DNA of 38,757 nt from Microbacteriaceae bacterium (lineage in GTDB: Bacteria > Actinomycetota > Actinomycetes > Actinomycetales > Microbacteriaceae). The stretch is taken from assembly GCA_014378715.1 (NCBI GenBank), contig JACMNE010000141.1:1-38757 (forward strand). Direction: 5' to 3'. The position numbers and the translations under genes are program-made. The notes under the pieces were generated by a model that was not told the origin of the DNA, made no database searches, and saw only the letters and a list, made by a program, of their open reading frames with translations. How positions within the stretch are numbered: the first letter of the stretch is position 1; the number at the start of each line of letters is the position of its first letter. This document shows positions 7,806 through 19,538 of this stretch, piece by piece.

Positions 7806-8273
7806 TCAGTCGCTGCTCGACGAACCCTCGTGCCCGACGCGCAGCAGGGTGATCGCAGCCTCGAAGTCGTCGAGGGAGTCGAACCCCTGGTAGACGCTCG
7901 CGAATCGCAGGTAGGCGACCTCGTCGAGATCGCGCAGCGGGGGCAGGATCGCCAGCCCGATGTCGTTCGCGTCGATCTGCGACGCGCCGGTGGCGCGGAT
8001 GGTCTCCTCGACGCGCTGGGCGAGCAGCGCGAGGTCGGTGTCGGTGACCGGGCGGCCCTGGCAGGCCTTGCGCACGCCGGTGATGATCTTGTCGCGGCTG
8101 AACGGTTCGGTGACGCCATTGCGCTTGACGACGTTGAGGCTGGCCGTCTCGGTGGTGGTGAAGCGGCGTCCGCACTCCGGGCACTGGCGGCGGCGGCGGA
8201 TCGAGAGGCCGTCGTCACTGGTGCGGGAGTCGACGACGCGCGAGTCCGGGTGGCGGCAGAAGGGGCAGAACAT
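7806..8273 (-). CDS. nrdR: Transcriptional repressor NrdR
   Basis: A 155-residue repressor of ribonucleotide reductase genes. The zinc ribbon uses C3, C6, C31 and C34 ('MFCPFC' and 'CPECG'), with the basic '[15 protein letters not shown]' DNA-contact region. The ATP-cone follows from about residue 48 ('[29 protein letters not shown]'), binding ATP or dATP to set repression. The C-terminal tail '[12 protein letters not shown]' is unconserved. Length and order are normal. ATG 8273 gives the expected N-terminus. It lies 67 bases after hisD and may have its own TAGGCT promoter element. Confidence 0.98.
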   Translation of the reverse strand: MFCPFCRHPDSRVVDSRTSDDGLSIRRRRQCPECGRRFTTTETASLNVVKRNGVTEPFSRDKIITGVRKACQGRPVTDTDLALLAQRVEETIRATGASQIDANDIGLAILPPLRDLDEVAYLRFASVYQGFDSLDDFEAAITLLRVGHEGSSSSD

Positions 8274-8282
8274 AGTGTCACC

Positions 8283-8288
8283 AGCCTA
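8283..8288 (-). promoter_or_regulatory. Candidate -10 element for nrdR
   Basis: TAGGCT on the minus strand, 9 bases before the nrdR ATG. It matches the hexamer found ahead of ctaC, dnaE and the polyprenyl synthase gene. Confidence 0.4.
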
Positions 8289-8340
8289 CAAGGGCGCGCG
8301 GCGGAATCCGCGGACTCGCCCCGCCACCGGGGCCGCGCCG

Positions 8341-9645
8341 CTATCGGAAGCGCGCCGCGACCGCCGCGCCGTGGGCCGGCAGGTCCTCCGCTTCGGAGAG
8401 CGCCACGACCCGGTCGCGCACCTCGAGCAGGGCTCCGTGGTCATAGGCGATGACCTGCTGGGGGCGCAGGAAGGTGTGGGCGCCGAGGCCCGAGGCGAAC
8501 CGCGACTGGCCGCCGGTGGGCAGAACGTGGTTCGAGCCGGCGAGGTAGTCACCCAGACTCACCGGTGAGTGCGCGCCGAGGAAAACCGCGCCGGCGTTGT
8601 CGATCAACTCGAGGAGCCCCTCGGGGTCGGCGGTCTGCAGTTCGAGGTGTTCTGGCCCGTAGGCGTTGCTGAACGCCGCGGCATCCGCAATCGTGTCGAC
8701 GAGCACCACGGCGGACTGCACCCCGGAGAGTGCGGTCGCGACCCGTGCGGAGTGGTGCGCGAGCGGCACCAGGCGGTCGAGTTCGACGCGAACCCGGTCC
8801 GCGAACCCGGCGGAGTCGGTGACGAGCACCGCTGCGGCGAGCTCGTCGTGCTCGGCCTGGCTGATGAGGTCGGCTGCGACGAATGCCGCATCGGCCGCGG
8901 CATCCGCTATCACGAGGATCTCGGTCGGCCCGGCCTCGGAGTCGATGCCGACCATGCCGCGCACGAGGCGCTTTGCGGCGGCGACGTAGACGTTGCCGGG
9001 ACCGGTGATCAGCTCGACGGGGTCGAGGCCGAGGTCGGCGACCCCCTGGGCGAAGGCGCCGATCGCCCCGGCACCGCCCATCGCGTAGATCTCGTCGACG
9101 CCGAGGAGGCCGGCCGCGCCGAGGATCGTGGGGTGCACGGCTCCCCCGAACGCCTTCTGCGGCGGGGAGGCGAGGGCGATCGATGCGACGCCGGCGACCT
9201 GCGCGGGCACCACGTTCATCACCACGCTCGACGGGTAGACGGCCTTGCCGCCCGGCACGTACAGGCCGACCCGGCCGATCGGGCTCCAGCGCTGGCGCAC
9301 GATCGCGCCATCGCCGAGCACCGTGCGGGTGGGGGCGGGGACCTGGGCAGCGGATGCCGCGCGCACGCGCACGATCGCCTCCTCGAGCGCATCGCGCACC
9401 GCGGTATCGAGCTCGGCCACCGCGGCGGAGATCTCGTCGGCCTGCACCCGCACGGAGACCGGACGCACCCCGTCGAAGCGCAGGGCCTGGTCGGCGAGGG
9501 CGGCCGAGCCGCGCTCGCGCACCTCGTCGATGAGCGCGCGCGCCGCCTCGGTGGCGACCGTGACGTCGGTGAGCGAGCGGGGGACGAGGCGGAGGAGCTC
9601 GGCGCGGGTCGGGTGGGATCCGCGGAGGTCGAGAGTAGTGATCAT
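8341..9645 (-). CDS. hisD: Histidinol dehydrogenase
   Basis: A 434-residue zinc enzyme catalysing the last two steps of histidine synthesis, histidinol to histidine with two NAD+. Recognisable blocks are 'GRVGLYVPGGKAVYPSSVVMNVVPAQVAGV', 'GVDEIYAMGGAGAIGAFA', 'ITGPGNVYVAAAKR', the active-site 'IDSEAGPTEILVIAD' and 'LISQAEHDELAAAVLVT', and the C-terminal 'GPEHLEL', 'GDYLAGSNHVLPTGG' that carries catalytic and zinc ligands. Length is normal. It starts at ATG 9645, 51 bases after dnaE, and the remaining his genes are not nearby, so it stands apart from a his operon as is common in Microbacteriaceae. Confidence 0.97.
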   Translation of the reverse strand: MITTLDLRGSHPTRAELLRLVPRSLTDVTVATEAARALIDEVRERGSAALADQALRFDGVRPVSVRVQADEISAAVAELDTAVRDALEEAIVRVRAASAAQVPAPTRTVLGDGAIVRQRWSPIGRVGLYVPGGKAVYPSSVVMNVVPAQVAGVASIALASPPQKAFGGAVHPTILGAAGLLGVDEIYAMGGAGAIGAFAQGVADLGLDPVELITGPGNVYVAAAKRLVRGMVGIDSEAGPTEILVIADAAADAAFVAADLISQAEHDELAAAVLVTDSAGFADRVRVELDRLVPLAHHSARVATALSGVQSAVVLVDTIADAAAFSNAYGPEHLELQTADPEGLLELIDNAGAVFLGAHSPVSLGDYLAGSNHVLPTGGQSRFASGLGAHTFLRPQQVIAYDHGALLEVRDRVVALSEAEDLPAHGAAVAARFR

Positions 9646-9696
9646 GGCTCGATAACTGTAGGGCGTTGGGCTGGGCGGAAGATCAGTGGGGGAAGG

Positions 9697-13212
<3,516 letters not shown>

Positions 13213-13244
13213 GGCTGATCTCCGAGGTGACGTGGCTGGTCTCC

Positions 13245-13250
13245 AGCCTA
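13245..13250 (-). promoter_or_regulatory. Candidate -10 element for dnaE
   Basis: TAGGCT on the minus strand, 32 bases before the dnaE TTG, leaving a short leader that contains the GGAG ribosome site. No -35 element is clear. Confidence 0.35.
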
Positions 13251-13293
13251 CGTCGGGGTCTGGCGGGTGCGGGTCGCTCCTGTGCGGGTGCTG

Positions 13294-14214
13294 TCAGTCC
13301 CGGCGGAGCACGTCGAGGGCGTGCTGCAGGTCGGCTGGGTAGGTCGTGCGGTAAACGACGTGCTCGCCGGTGGCCGGATGCCGGAAGCCGAGCTCCAGGG
13401 CGTGCAGCCACTGGCGGGTGATGCCGAGCTTCGCGGAGATCGACGGGTCTGCCCCGTACATGGCGTCGCCGACGCAGGGGTGGCGCTGTGCCGCCATGTG
13501 CACCCTGATCTGGTGGGTGCGTCCGGTCTCCAGGTTGACCTCGAGCAGCGAGGCGCTGGGGAACGCCTCGAGTGTCTCGTAGTGGGTGACGGAGTCCTTG
13601 CCGCCGGAGACGACCGCGAACTTCCAGCTGGATCCGGGATGACGCCCGATCGGCGCGTCGATGGTACCGGCGAGCGGGTCGGGGTGACCCTGAACCACGG
13701 CGTGGTAGACCTTGTTGACCTCACGGTCGTGGAACATCCGCTTGAGTTCGGTGTAGGCGCGCTCCGACTTGGCGACGACCATCAGGCCGCTGGTGCCGGC
13801 GTCGAGGCGGTGCACGATCCCCGCCCGCTCGGATGCTCCTGACGTGGAGATGCGGAAGCCCGCGCCGGCGAGAGCGCCGAGCACGGTCGGGCCGGTCCAG
13901 CCCACGGACGGGTGCGCTGCCACGCCGACGGGCTTGTCGACGACGACGATGTCGTCGTCGTCGTGCACGATCGTCAAGTCGGGGACGACGACCGGCACGA
14001 TGGTCGGCGCGATCTTGTTCTGCCACGTCACCTCGAGCCAGCTGTCGGCGCGCAGCCGGTCCGACTTGCCCAGGACGATCCCGTCGGCGGTCACCCCGCC
14101 GGATTCGGCGACCTCGGCCGCGAAGGTGCGGGAGAAGCCGAGCAGCTTCGCGAGGGCCGCGTCGACGCGTTCTCCGGAGAGGCCGTCCGGAACGGGGAGG
14201 GAGCGTGTTTCCAT
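13294..14214 (-). CDS. RluA-family 23S rRNA pseudouridine synthase (RluD-like)
   Basis: A 306-residue enzyme converting uridine to pseudouridine in RNA, most likely large-subunit rRNA. An S4 RNA-binding domain occupies about residues 14-62 ('[28 protein letters not shown]'). The catalytic domain has '[13 protein letters not shown]' and the active-site motif '[15 protein letters not shown]' with catalytic D138. Further family blocks are 'KVYHAVVQG', '[11 protein letters not shown]' and 'GDAMYG'. It directly follows lspA (4 bases apart), the usual order lspA-rluD in actinobacteria, and is followed by dnaE after 81 bases. Specific rRNA targets cannot be read from sequence. Confidence 0.95.
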   Translation of the reverse strand: METRSLPVPDGLSGERVDAALAKLLGFSRTFAAEVAESGGVTADGIVLGKSDRLRADSWLEVTWQNKIAPTIVPVVVPDLTIVHDDDDIVVVDKPVGVAAHPSVGWTGPTVLGALAGAGFRISTSGASERAGIVHRLDAGTSGLMVVAKSERAYTELKRMFHDREVNKVYHAVVQGHPDPLAGTIDAPIGRHPGSSWKFAVVSGGKDSVTHYETLEAFPSASLLEVNLETGRTHQIRVHMAAQRHPCVGDAMYGADPSISAKLGITRQWLHALELGFRHPATGEHVVYRTTYPADLQHALDVLRRD

Positions 14215-14218
14215 GGGA

Positions 14219-14872
14219 TTACCTGGCTGCTGTGTCGTCGTCGAGGCGGGGCTCGGCGGGATCGGGTTCTGCGGTGTCGGGTTCTGCGGTGTCGGAGGTC
14301 GGGGTGACCGTCTGCGGGGTGACCGTCTGCGGGGTGACGGTCTTCAGGGTGCGCTGGCCGTCGAGTCCGATGCCGCGAACGGTGAGGATGATGAACAGCC
14401 CCATGCTCGCGACGATGAATGAGTCGGCGATGTTGAACACCGCGGGGAACCCGGCGACCTGGATGAAGTCGATCACGTGTCCCAGGCCGAAGCTCGGCTC
14501 GCGGAACAGGCGGTCGGTCAGGTTGCCCGTTGTGCCGCCGAGCAGCATCCCGAACAGGATCGCCCAGGACGTGGAGCGGATGCGGCGCGCGAAGAACACG
14601 ATGAAGACCGTGACCACGGACGCCGCGATCGAGAAGATCCAGGTCGACCCGCTGGCGAGCGAGAAGGCCGCGCCGGAGTTCTTGACGAAAAAGAACTGCA
14701 GCACGGTGCCGAGCACCTCGACGGGGCGTCCGAGAGGCAGGTTCTCCACCACGAGGTACTTCGTCGCCTGGTCGAGCACATACACAGCAAGGGCCACCGA
14801 CACGAGCGCGACGAGCGCCCGGACGCTGACCCCTGCAGTGCGTTCCGTGGCTGTCGGTTCAGTTACCACCAC
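14219..14872 (-). CDS. lspA: Lipoprotein signal peptidase (signal peptidase II)
   Basis: A 217-residue inner-membrane aspartyl protease that cuts signal peptides from prolipoproteins such as CtaC. Four transmembrane segments are visible between residues about 17 and 165. The catalytic aspartates are D120 in '[11 protein letters not shown]' and D150 in 'VFNIADSFI'; 'DQATKYLV' and 'VKNSGAAFS' are the other signature blocks. The start is GTG 14872 with no visible ribosome site. The last 45 residues are an added hydrophilic tail made of two five-residue repeats (TVTPQ and DTAEP), each encoded by a 15-bp tandem repeat; most family members end soon after the fourth helix. Confidence 0.96.
   Translation of the reverse strand: MVVTEPTATERTAGVSVRALVALVSVALAVYVLDQATKYLVVENLPLGRPVEVLGTVLQFFFVKNSGAAFSLASGSTWIFSIAASVVTVFIVFFARRIRSTSWAILFGMLLGGTTGNLTDRLFREPSFGLGHVIDFIQVAGFPAVFNIADSFIVASMGLFIILTVRGIGLDGQRTLKTVTPQTVTPQTVTPTSDTAEPDTAEPDPAEPRLDDDTAAR
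14263..14340. repeat. Two adjacent 15-bp tandem repeats in the lspA 3' end
   Basis: Unit A CGGGTTCTGCGGTGT occurs at 14263-14277 and 14278-14292 and encodes DTAEP-type residues. Unit B GGGGTGACCGTCTGC occurs at 14301-14315 and 14316-14330 with a partial third copy from 14331, encoding TVTPQ. Copies are exact and in frame, which suggests recent slippage or duplication. Confidence 0.9.
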
Positions 14873-14900
14873 AGCCCACGGAGCCCACGGGCACTACTGC

Positions 14901-15536
14901 TCACGCCGTGCCCTGGGCGAATGCCTCGGTGTCCGACGGGGAGTCGGATGCGGCGAGGTCGCGGAGCTGGCCCTCGATGTACCCCTTGAGCTTCTGGCGG
15001 TACTCGCGCTCGAAGGTGCGGAGTTCGTCGATGCGGCCCTCGAGCACGGAGCGGTCCTGGTCGAGCTTGGCGAGCTGGATGCGCTGCTTGGCCTCGGCCT
15101 CACTCACGAGGCGGGCGGCGGTGGCGTGACCCTCGGAGATCAGGGCGTCGCGCTTGTCGACACCCTCCTTGACGTGCTCCTCGTGCAGGCGGCGGGCGAG
15201 CTGGAGCAGGTTGTTCGTGCTCGTGACCTCGTTCTCCTCCTCGGTGGCGTCCGGAGCGGCCACGACGGGGGCGTCGACAATCGGATCGGCCACGACGGGC
15301 TCGGCGACGACGGGCTCGGCTGCGACTGCTTCTGGGGTCTCGGCGACGGGGCTGACGGCCCGCTGGGACTCACTGCCGTTCAGACGCTGGCGGAACTCCT
15401 CGTTCTCCTGGTTCAGGCGCCGCAGCTCGACGACGACCTCATCGAGGAAGTCATCGACCTCGTCCTGGTCGTATCCCTCGCGGAATTTGGTCGGCTGGAA
15501 GCGCTTGTTGACGACGTCTTCAGGAGTCAGGGCCAT
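14901..15536 (-). CDS. divIVA: DivIVA domain protein (Wag31-type polar growth protein)
   Basis: A 211-residue cytoplasmic coiled-coil protein that binds negatively curved membrane at cell poles and septa and recruits the elongation machinery. The N-terminal DivIVA domain is clear: 'MALTPEDVVNKRFQPTKFREGYDQDEVDDFLDEVV', followed by a first coiled coil to about residue 55. A low-complexity Glu/Pro/Val linker (about 65-100, VVAEP repeats) separates it from a second coiled coil from about 105 to 195 ('LLQLARRLHEEHVKEG...'). ATG 15536 has GAGG six bases upstream. Its place downstream of sepF and yggT is the standard actinobacterial order. Confidence 0.96.
   Translation of the reverse strand: MALTPEDVVNKRFQPTKFREGYDQDEVDDFLDEVVVELRRLNQENEEFRQRLNGSESQRAVSPVAETPEAVAAEPVVAEPVVADPIVDAPVVAAPDATEEENEVTSTNNLLQLARRLHEEHVKEGVDKRDALISEGHATAARLVSEAEAKQRIQLAKLDQDRSVLEGRIDELRTFEREYRQKLKGYIEGQLRDLAASDSPSDTEAFAQGTA
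15292..15321. repeat. 15-bp tandem repeat in the divIVA linker
   Basis: ACGACGGGCTCGGCG (15292-15306) is followed by the same unit with one mismatch (15307-15321); more diverged copies extend to about 15252. It encodes the VVAEP repeats of the linker. Confidence 0.8.
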
Positions 15537-15611
15537 GGGTCACCTCAAAATTATCAGGACCATGCAGCGGAGCATGGGTGTGGACAACGGTAGCAAAACG
15601 CGGGCCGGCAC

Positions 15612-15628
15612 GCCGAACGGAATTCGGC
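15612..15628 (-). terminator. Hairpin between yggT and divIVA, possible weak terminator
   Basis: GCCGAA (15612-15617) and TTCGGC (15623-15628) form a 6-bp stem with a 5-base loop in the 120-base gap after yggT. On the minus strand a GCGTTTTGC sequence follows about 12 bases later. This could attenuate or process the transcript before divIVA; the T-run is short, so confidence is low. Confidence 0.3.
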
Positions 15629-15656
15629 CGGACCTCCCGACAAGAGTACAACCCGG

Positions 15657-15950
15657 CTAGATCAGGCGGGAGACGATCGACATCAGAATGATGACCACGA
15701 GCATGACAACGCTCCAGGCGAGGTCAAGAGCGATCCCCCCGAACCGAAGGGGCGGGATCACCTTCCGCACGGCTCGCAGCGGCGGGTCGGTGATGGTGAA
15801 CACACCCTCGGCGACCAGCAGCACGAAGCCCTTGGGGCGCCAGCTGCGCGCGAAGTTGCGTGCCAGATCGAGGATGAACCGACCCCACATGGAGAAGAAG
15901 AACAGCAGCAGCGCTATGTACGCGATAGCCGCGATGAGGGAAACGATCAC
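15657..15950 (-). CDS. YggT family membrane protein
   Basis: A 97-residue integral membrane protein with two YggT segments. The first helix (about 3-20) is followed by 'SMWGRFILDLARNFARSWRPKG', and 'EGVFTITDPPLRAVRKVIPPLRFGGIALDL' is the family signature (T-D-P-x-L, R-x-x-x-P-P-x-R-x-G-G), then a second helix to residue 94. The biochemical role is not established; its constant place between sepF and divIVA suggests a link to division or membrane physiology. GTG 15950 is 31 bases after the sepF stop. Confidence 0.92.
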   Translation of the reverse strand: MIVSLIAAIAYIALLLFFFSMWGRFILDLARNFARSWRPKGFVLLVAEGVFTITDPPLRAVRKVIPPLRFGGIALDLAWSVVMLVVIILMSIVSRLI

Positions 15951-15981
15951 AGGTTCGACGTTAGCCCATCCGACTGGGGGT

Positions 15982-16470
15982 TCAGTTCTGTGCGAAGAAG
16001 GAGGCGTCGACCTCTGGCTCGGCGTCAGCCTGGTCGCCGCTCACCACGATGTGCGCAGGCGAGAGCAGGAAGACCTGCTTTGTCACCCGTTCGATCTTTC
16101 CGTAGAGGCCCTGCGAGAGGCCGCTGGCGAAGTCGATGAGGCGCCGGGCGTCCGGTTCGCTCATCTGCGACAGGTTGATGATCACGGGGATTCCGTCGCG
16201 GAAGCTCTCCGCGATGACCTGGGCGTCGCGGTACTGGCGGGGGTGCACGGTGAGAATCTCGTTCATTTCGACCGGGGCCGCATTTCTGGTTGTCGGGGCG
16301 GGACGCCGCAACGGCGTCACGGGGGCGCGGCCTGCGGTGCTGGATGAGGGGTGGGGCGCGGCCTGGGCGACGGGGGCGGCGGCCGGCTGAGCGGCCGGCG
16401 CCTCCTGGTAGTCGAACTCCTCATCCGCGAGTCCCAGATAGACCATGGTCTTGCGCAGCGGGTTTGCCAT
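15982..16470 (-). CDS. sepF: Cell division protein SepF
   Basis: A 162-residue FtsZ partner that tethers the Z-ring to the membrane; actinobacteria lack FtsA and rely on it. The N-terminus '[21 protein letters not shown]' holds the short membrane-binding amphipathic helix and actinobacterial YLGL block. An Ala/Pro-rich linker (about 22-65) leads to the SepF core: '[47 protein letters not shown]' and '[15 protein letters not shown]'. The longer open frame to 16656 is not used: AGGAGG is placed 6 bases before ATG 16470. It directly follows yggS (34-base gap). Confidence 0.97.
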   Translation of the reverse strand: MANPLRKTMVYLGLADEEFDYQEAPAAQPAAAPVAQAAPHPSSSTAGRAPVTPLRRPAPTTRNAAPVEMNEILTVHPRQYRDAQVIAESFRDGIPVIINLSQMSEPDARRLIDFASGLSQGLYGKIERVTKQVFLLSPAHIVVSGDQADAEPEVDASFFAQN

Positions 16471-16504
16471 TTGGTGCCTCCTGATTGGATCTTCTGTGTC
16501 GAGA

Positions 16505-17224
16505 TTAACCGGCGGTGGGCCGATTACCCGTGATTGCCGAGCCGATGCGCAGGTGTGTCGCGCCCTCGAGGATCGCCTCGCGATAGTCGCCGGACATCCC
16601 GGTTGAAATGAAGGCGGCGGGCGGGTGCAGGGCCCGCACGCGCTCGGACGCCGCACGAACTCCGGCGAACGCCGCCCGGGGCTCCACCCCGACGGGGGCG
16701 ACCGCCATGACCCCGAGGAGCCTCAGCCCCGCTGTGCCCAGCACACGCTCGACGACGCGTTCGACGTCGCCGTCGGCGACCCCGCCCCGTGCCGGGTCGT
16801 CGGTGAGGTTGAGCTGCACGAAGACGTCGGTAGAGCGGATGTCGGCGGCCTCGCGATCGACGCGGCCGAGCGCATCGACCACAGAGTCGCGGTCGATCGA
16901 GTGGATCACGTGCGAGTAGCCCGCGACCTGTGCCGCCTTCTTGCTCTGCAGCTGCCCGACGAAGTGCCAGGTGGCCCCGAGATCGGCGAGCTCAACGCTC
17001 TTGACCTGCGCCTCCTGGTGCCGGCTCTCGCCGAAGTCGTGCACACCCAGGCCGTGAAGCTCGAGCAACAGCGACACCGGGTGGAACTTGGTGACCACCA
17101 CGAGTGCGATGTCCGCCAGGTCCCGTCCGGCGTCGGCCGCAGCATCCGCTATTCCATCACGGACGACGTGGAGCCGTTCGGACAGCGTCGATTCGGGCAG
17201 CGTCGGCACGGGCAACGTCGGCAC
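16505..17224 (-). CDS. YggS family PLP-binding homeostasis protein
   Basis: A 239-residue single-domain PLP-binding barrel of the YggS/PLPBP family, which buffers pyridoxal phosphate and has no known catalytic reaction. The PLP lysine is in '[16 protein letters not shown]'; '[14 protein letters not shown]', '[12 protein letters not shown]', 'VHSIDR'-like 'IHSIDRDSV' and '[27 protein letters not shown]' complete the signature. The GTG at 17224 is three bases after the ftsZ stop and has no ribosome site, so coupling is likely. The first ten codons are a 15-bp tandem repeat encoding VPTLP twice, and the true start could be the second GTG at 17209. Confidence 0.94.
   Translation of the reverse strand: MPTLPVPTLPESTLSERLHVVRDGIADAAADAGRDLADIALVVVTKFHPVSLLLELHGLGVHDFGESRHQEAQVKSVELADLGATWHFVGQLQSKKAAQVAGYSHVIHSIDRDSVVDALGRVDREAADIRSTDVFVQLNLTDDPARGGVADGDVERVVERVLGTAGLRLLGVMAVAPVGVEPRAAFAGVRAASERVRALHPPAAFISTGMSGDYREAILEGATHLRIGSAITGNRPTAG
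17195..17224. repeat. 15-bp tandem repeat at the yggS start
   Basis: GGGCAGCGTCGGCAC (17195-17209) and GGGCAACGTCGGCAC (17210-17224) differ at one base, with a more diverged third copy next to them. The repeat contains two alternative in-frame GTG starts 15 bases apart. Confidence 0.85.
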
Positions 17225-17227
17225 GGG

Positions 17228-18379
17228 CTACTTGAGGAAGTCGGGAACGTCGAGGTCGTCGTCGTCGTCCTTGTCGAAGGCCGGGTCGGGGGCGGAAGGC
17301 AGCTGCGGCTCCGGGCGGTAGGCGTGGTCGCCGGCGAGGGCCGGGACGGCCACCGGGGAGCTCACGGGAGCGCTGACGGCTGGGCCGGCGTCGGCGAAGG
17401 AGGCGCGGCGCCCGGACTTCTTCGCCTCGGGCTCTCCGCCGTCGAACCCGGCCGCGATGACGGTGACCCGCACCTCGTCGCCGAGGGTGTCGTCGATGAC
17501 AGCACCGAAGATGATGTTGGCCTCGGGGTGCACGGCCTCCTGCACCAGTCGCGCGGCGTCGTTGATCTCGAAGATGCCGAGGTTCGATCCGCCCTGGATC
17601 GACAGGAGCACACCGTGCGCCCCGTCGATGCTCGCCTCGAGCAGCGGGGAGGCGACGGCGAGCTCGGCGGCCTTGATGGCGCGATCGGCGCCTCTGGCAG
17701 AGCCGATGCCCATGAGAGCCGAACCGGCGCCCTGCATGACCGACTTGACGTCGGCGAAGTCGAGGTTGATGAGGCCAGGGGTGGTGATGAGGTCGGTGAT
17801 GCCCTGCACGCCGGCGAGCAGCACCTGGTCGGCGGTGGCGAAAGCCTCAAGGAAGCTGATGCCGCGGTCGCTGATCTCGAGCAGACGGTCATTGGGCACC
17901 ACGATGAGGGTGTCGACCTCGCTCTTGAGTGCCATGACGCCGACCTCGGCCTGGGCCGCGCGGCGCTTGCCCTCGAAGCCGAACGGGCGGGTGACGACAC
18001 CGATGGTGAGGGCGCCGATCGACTTGGCGATGCGGGCGACGACGGGGGCGCCTCCCGTGCCGGTTCCGCCTCCCTCCCCCGCCGTGACGAAGACCATGTC
18101 GGCGCCCGCGAGCGCCTCCTCGATCTCCTCGGCGTGGTCCTCGGCGGCGCGGCGGCCGACCTCGGGGTCGGCTCCGGCGCCGAGCCCACGGGTGGGCTCA
18201 CGGCCCGCGTCGGGGGTGGCGTCGGCGTCGCTCACCAGCGGCGCCTGCGCAGCGGTGTTGATCGCGATGAACTCGACGCCGCGGAGGCCGAGTTCGATCA
18301 TGCGGTTGACGGCGTTGACGCCACCGCCGCCGATGCCGACGACCTTGATAACGGCCAGGTAGTTTTGGTTCGAGCTCAC
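17228..18379 (-). CDS. ftsZ: Cell division protein FtsZ
   Basis: The 383-residue tubulin-like GTPase that forms the Z-ring. '[21 protein letters not shown]' (9-29), '[19 protein letters not shown]' (64-82), the tubulin signature '[13 protein letters not shown]' (101-113) and the synergy loop '[14 protein letters not shown]' are intact, and the C-terminal peptide is 'DLDVPDFLK'. Unusual: residues 41-63 read [23 protein letters not shown], whereas the family reads close to NTDAQALLMSDADVKLDVGR. The conserved Asp of the T2 loop is Ala43, and three prolines enter. No stop or frameshift is present. ATG start at 18379; upstream 232 bases contain an AT-rich promoter candidate. Confidence 0.96.
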   Translation of the reverse strand: MSSNQNYLAVIKVVGIGGGGVNAVNRMIELGLRGVEFIAINTAAQAPLVSDADATPDAGREPTRGLGAGADPEVGRRAAEDHAEEIEEALAGADMVFVTAGEGGGTGTGGAPVVARIAKSIGALTIGVVTRPFGFEGKRRAAQAEVGVMALKSEVDTLIVVPNDRLLEISDRGISFLEAFATADQVLLAGVQGITDLITTPGLINLDFADVKSVMQGAGSALMGIGSARGADRAIKAAELAVASPLLEASIDGAHGVLLSIQGGSNLGIFEINDAARLVQEAVHPEANIIFGAVIDDTLGDEVRVTVIAAGFDGGEPEAKKSGRRASFADAGPAVSAPVSSPVAVPALAGDHAYRPEPQLPSAPDPAFDKDDDDDLDVPDFLK

Positions 18380-18611
18380 GACGGGCCTCCGGTGGGACTT
18401 TCAACCTCAGGTAGAGGCTTAAAGTTATACGTGGTATAGCTATTTCTTGTTCCGAGGCTAAGCGGCAGGTGTCGTGCGTCCTGCTGGATCCCCCGCGTGT
18501 CGCAAACTGCCGTCGGAATTCGTGCCGTTGGCGCGGGGCCCTCGTTCGCGCGGCCACTAATCGCACGCGCGGCCCCTGTTCGCCCGCGCAGGCACCGGCC
18601 GAACGCCGCAC
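18380..18611 (-). promoter_or_regulatory. ftsQ-ftsZ intergenic region with AT-rich ftsZ promoter candidate
   Basis: This is the longest gap inside the lspA-rsmH gene run. On the minus strand TATAAC (18429-18424) could be a -10 box, with the poor -35 match GGAACA (18453-18448) 18 bases upstream. It falls in an AT-rich island of some 35 bases that contains a TATAC-GTG-GTATA inverted repeat (18426-18438). Between this and ftsZ lies CCTCTACCTGAGG, a small imperfect hairpin. The rest of the gap (18460-18611) is GC-rich with no gene visible. An ftsZ promoter here would let ftsZ be expressed apart from the rest of the cluster. Confidence 0.45.
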
Positions 18612-19538
18612 TCACTGGTAGGTGAGCTGCCCCGGCGCCGACACGTTGTACTCCGTGACATTCGGGTAGTTCTGGGCGAGCGCGATGGCGAGGGCCCTGG
18701 CCTTCTGGTTCGAGTCGTCCGCACTCCCCCACACGATCGACGCCCCGCCGCCGGAGAGAGTGAGCGTGACGTTGTCGCGTGACTTGGCCGTGATGGTGTC
18801 CAGTTGCCCGAGAACGGTCTCGGGGAGCGCGAGCAGCACCTCCACCGCGGCCGCGAACGCGGTGTCGTCGTCGGCCGCCGTGATCAGCGGTACCCCGGGC
18901 AGGCGCGCCTGCGACCGCTCGATGACGATACCGGCCGGGTCGACGAGGGCGAACCCGCCGTCGGACGCGATCGAACCGATCGGCTGCCGCTCGACGATGT
19001 GGATCACCATCGTGTTCGGGGGCACGGTCTCGGTGACGAAGCTGCGGATGAGCGGAAAGGTGCCAAGCTCCCGGGTGAGCGCCCCGTAGTCGATGAGGGC
19101 GAGTGGGGTCTCGAGCTGGCCGTCGATGGCGGCGTGCAGCTCTGCTGGGTCTATCCGGGAGGTGCCTTCGACCTGGATGGTCTTGAGGGCGAGCAGCGGA
19201 GAGTAGACGGCGATGCCGACGAGCGCGACCATGGCGGCCACGAGGGACCCGGCGACGATCCAGGTGATGCGCCGGCGGCGGGATCGACGCGTGAACCGCT
19301 TCACCTCGTCGCGTTCGTACCTGCGGCGTTCCCGCTTCGCGCGGCGCAGTGCACGGCGCGCATCGGAGTCGACATTGCCCGTCGACGGTCGCGCAGTCGC
19401 GGCCTTCTCGGGCCGGTCCGGCCGCTCGGTCAGGCCTGTCGACTCCCGCGCGGGCCGCGGCGACGATCGCCGCGCCTTCCTGGCCGCGGGCTCTGGCGCG
19501 GGAGGCGGCGCCGGGTCGAATCCCTCAGGGCGCTTCAT
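18612..19538 (-). CDS. ftsQ: Cell division protein FtsQ/DivIB
   Basis: A 308-residue bitopic divisome protein linking FtsL and the septal synthase. A long basic cytoplasmic tail (1-90, rich in Arg, Pro, Ala) precedes one transmembrane helix (about 91-113). The extracytoplasmic POTRA domain begins '[20 protein letters not shown]' and continues '[45 protein letters not shown]', the FtsQ signature with 'ERxPxG'. A C-terminal beta domain ends '[12 protein letters not shown]'. ATG 19538 (or the GTG one codon before) lies inside the 3' end of murC, an overlap of about 14 bases. Sequence and length are normal for actinobacteria. Confidence 0.94.
   Translation of the reverse strand: MKRPEGFDPAPPPAPEPAARKARRSSPRPARESTGLTERPDRPEKAATARPSTGNVDSDARRALRRAKRERRRYERDEVKRFTRRSRRRRITWIVAGSLVAAMVALVGIAVYSPLLALKTIQVEGTSRIDPAELHAAIDGQLETPLALIDYGALTRELGTFPLIRSFVTETVPPNTMVIHIVERQPIGSIASDGGFALVDPAGIVIERSQARLPGVPLITAADDDTAFAAAVEVLLALPETVLGQLDTITAKSRDNVTLTLSGGGASIVWGSADDSNQKARALAIALAQNYPNVTEYNVSAPGQLTYQ

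Noticed and set aside
16625-18439. A 604-codon plus-strand open frame over yggS and ftsZ
   Set aside because: Complementary to two real genes, compositionally biased, and no plausible start signals.
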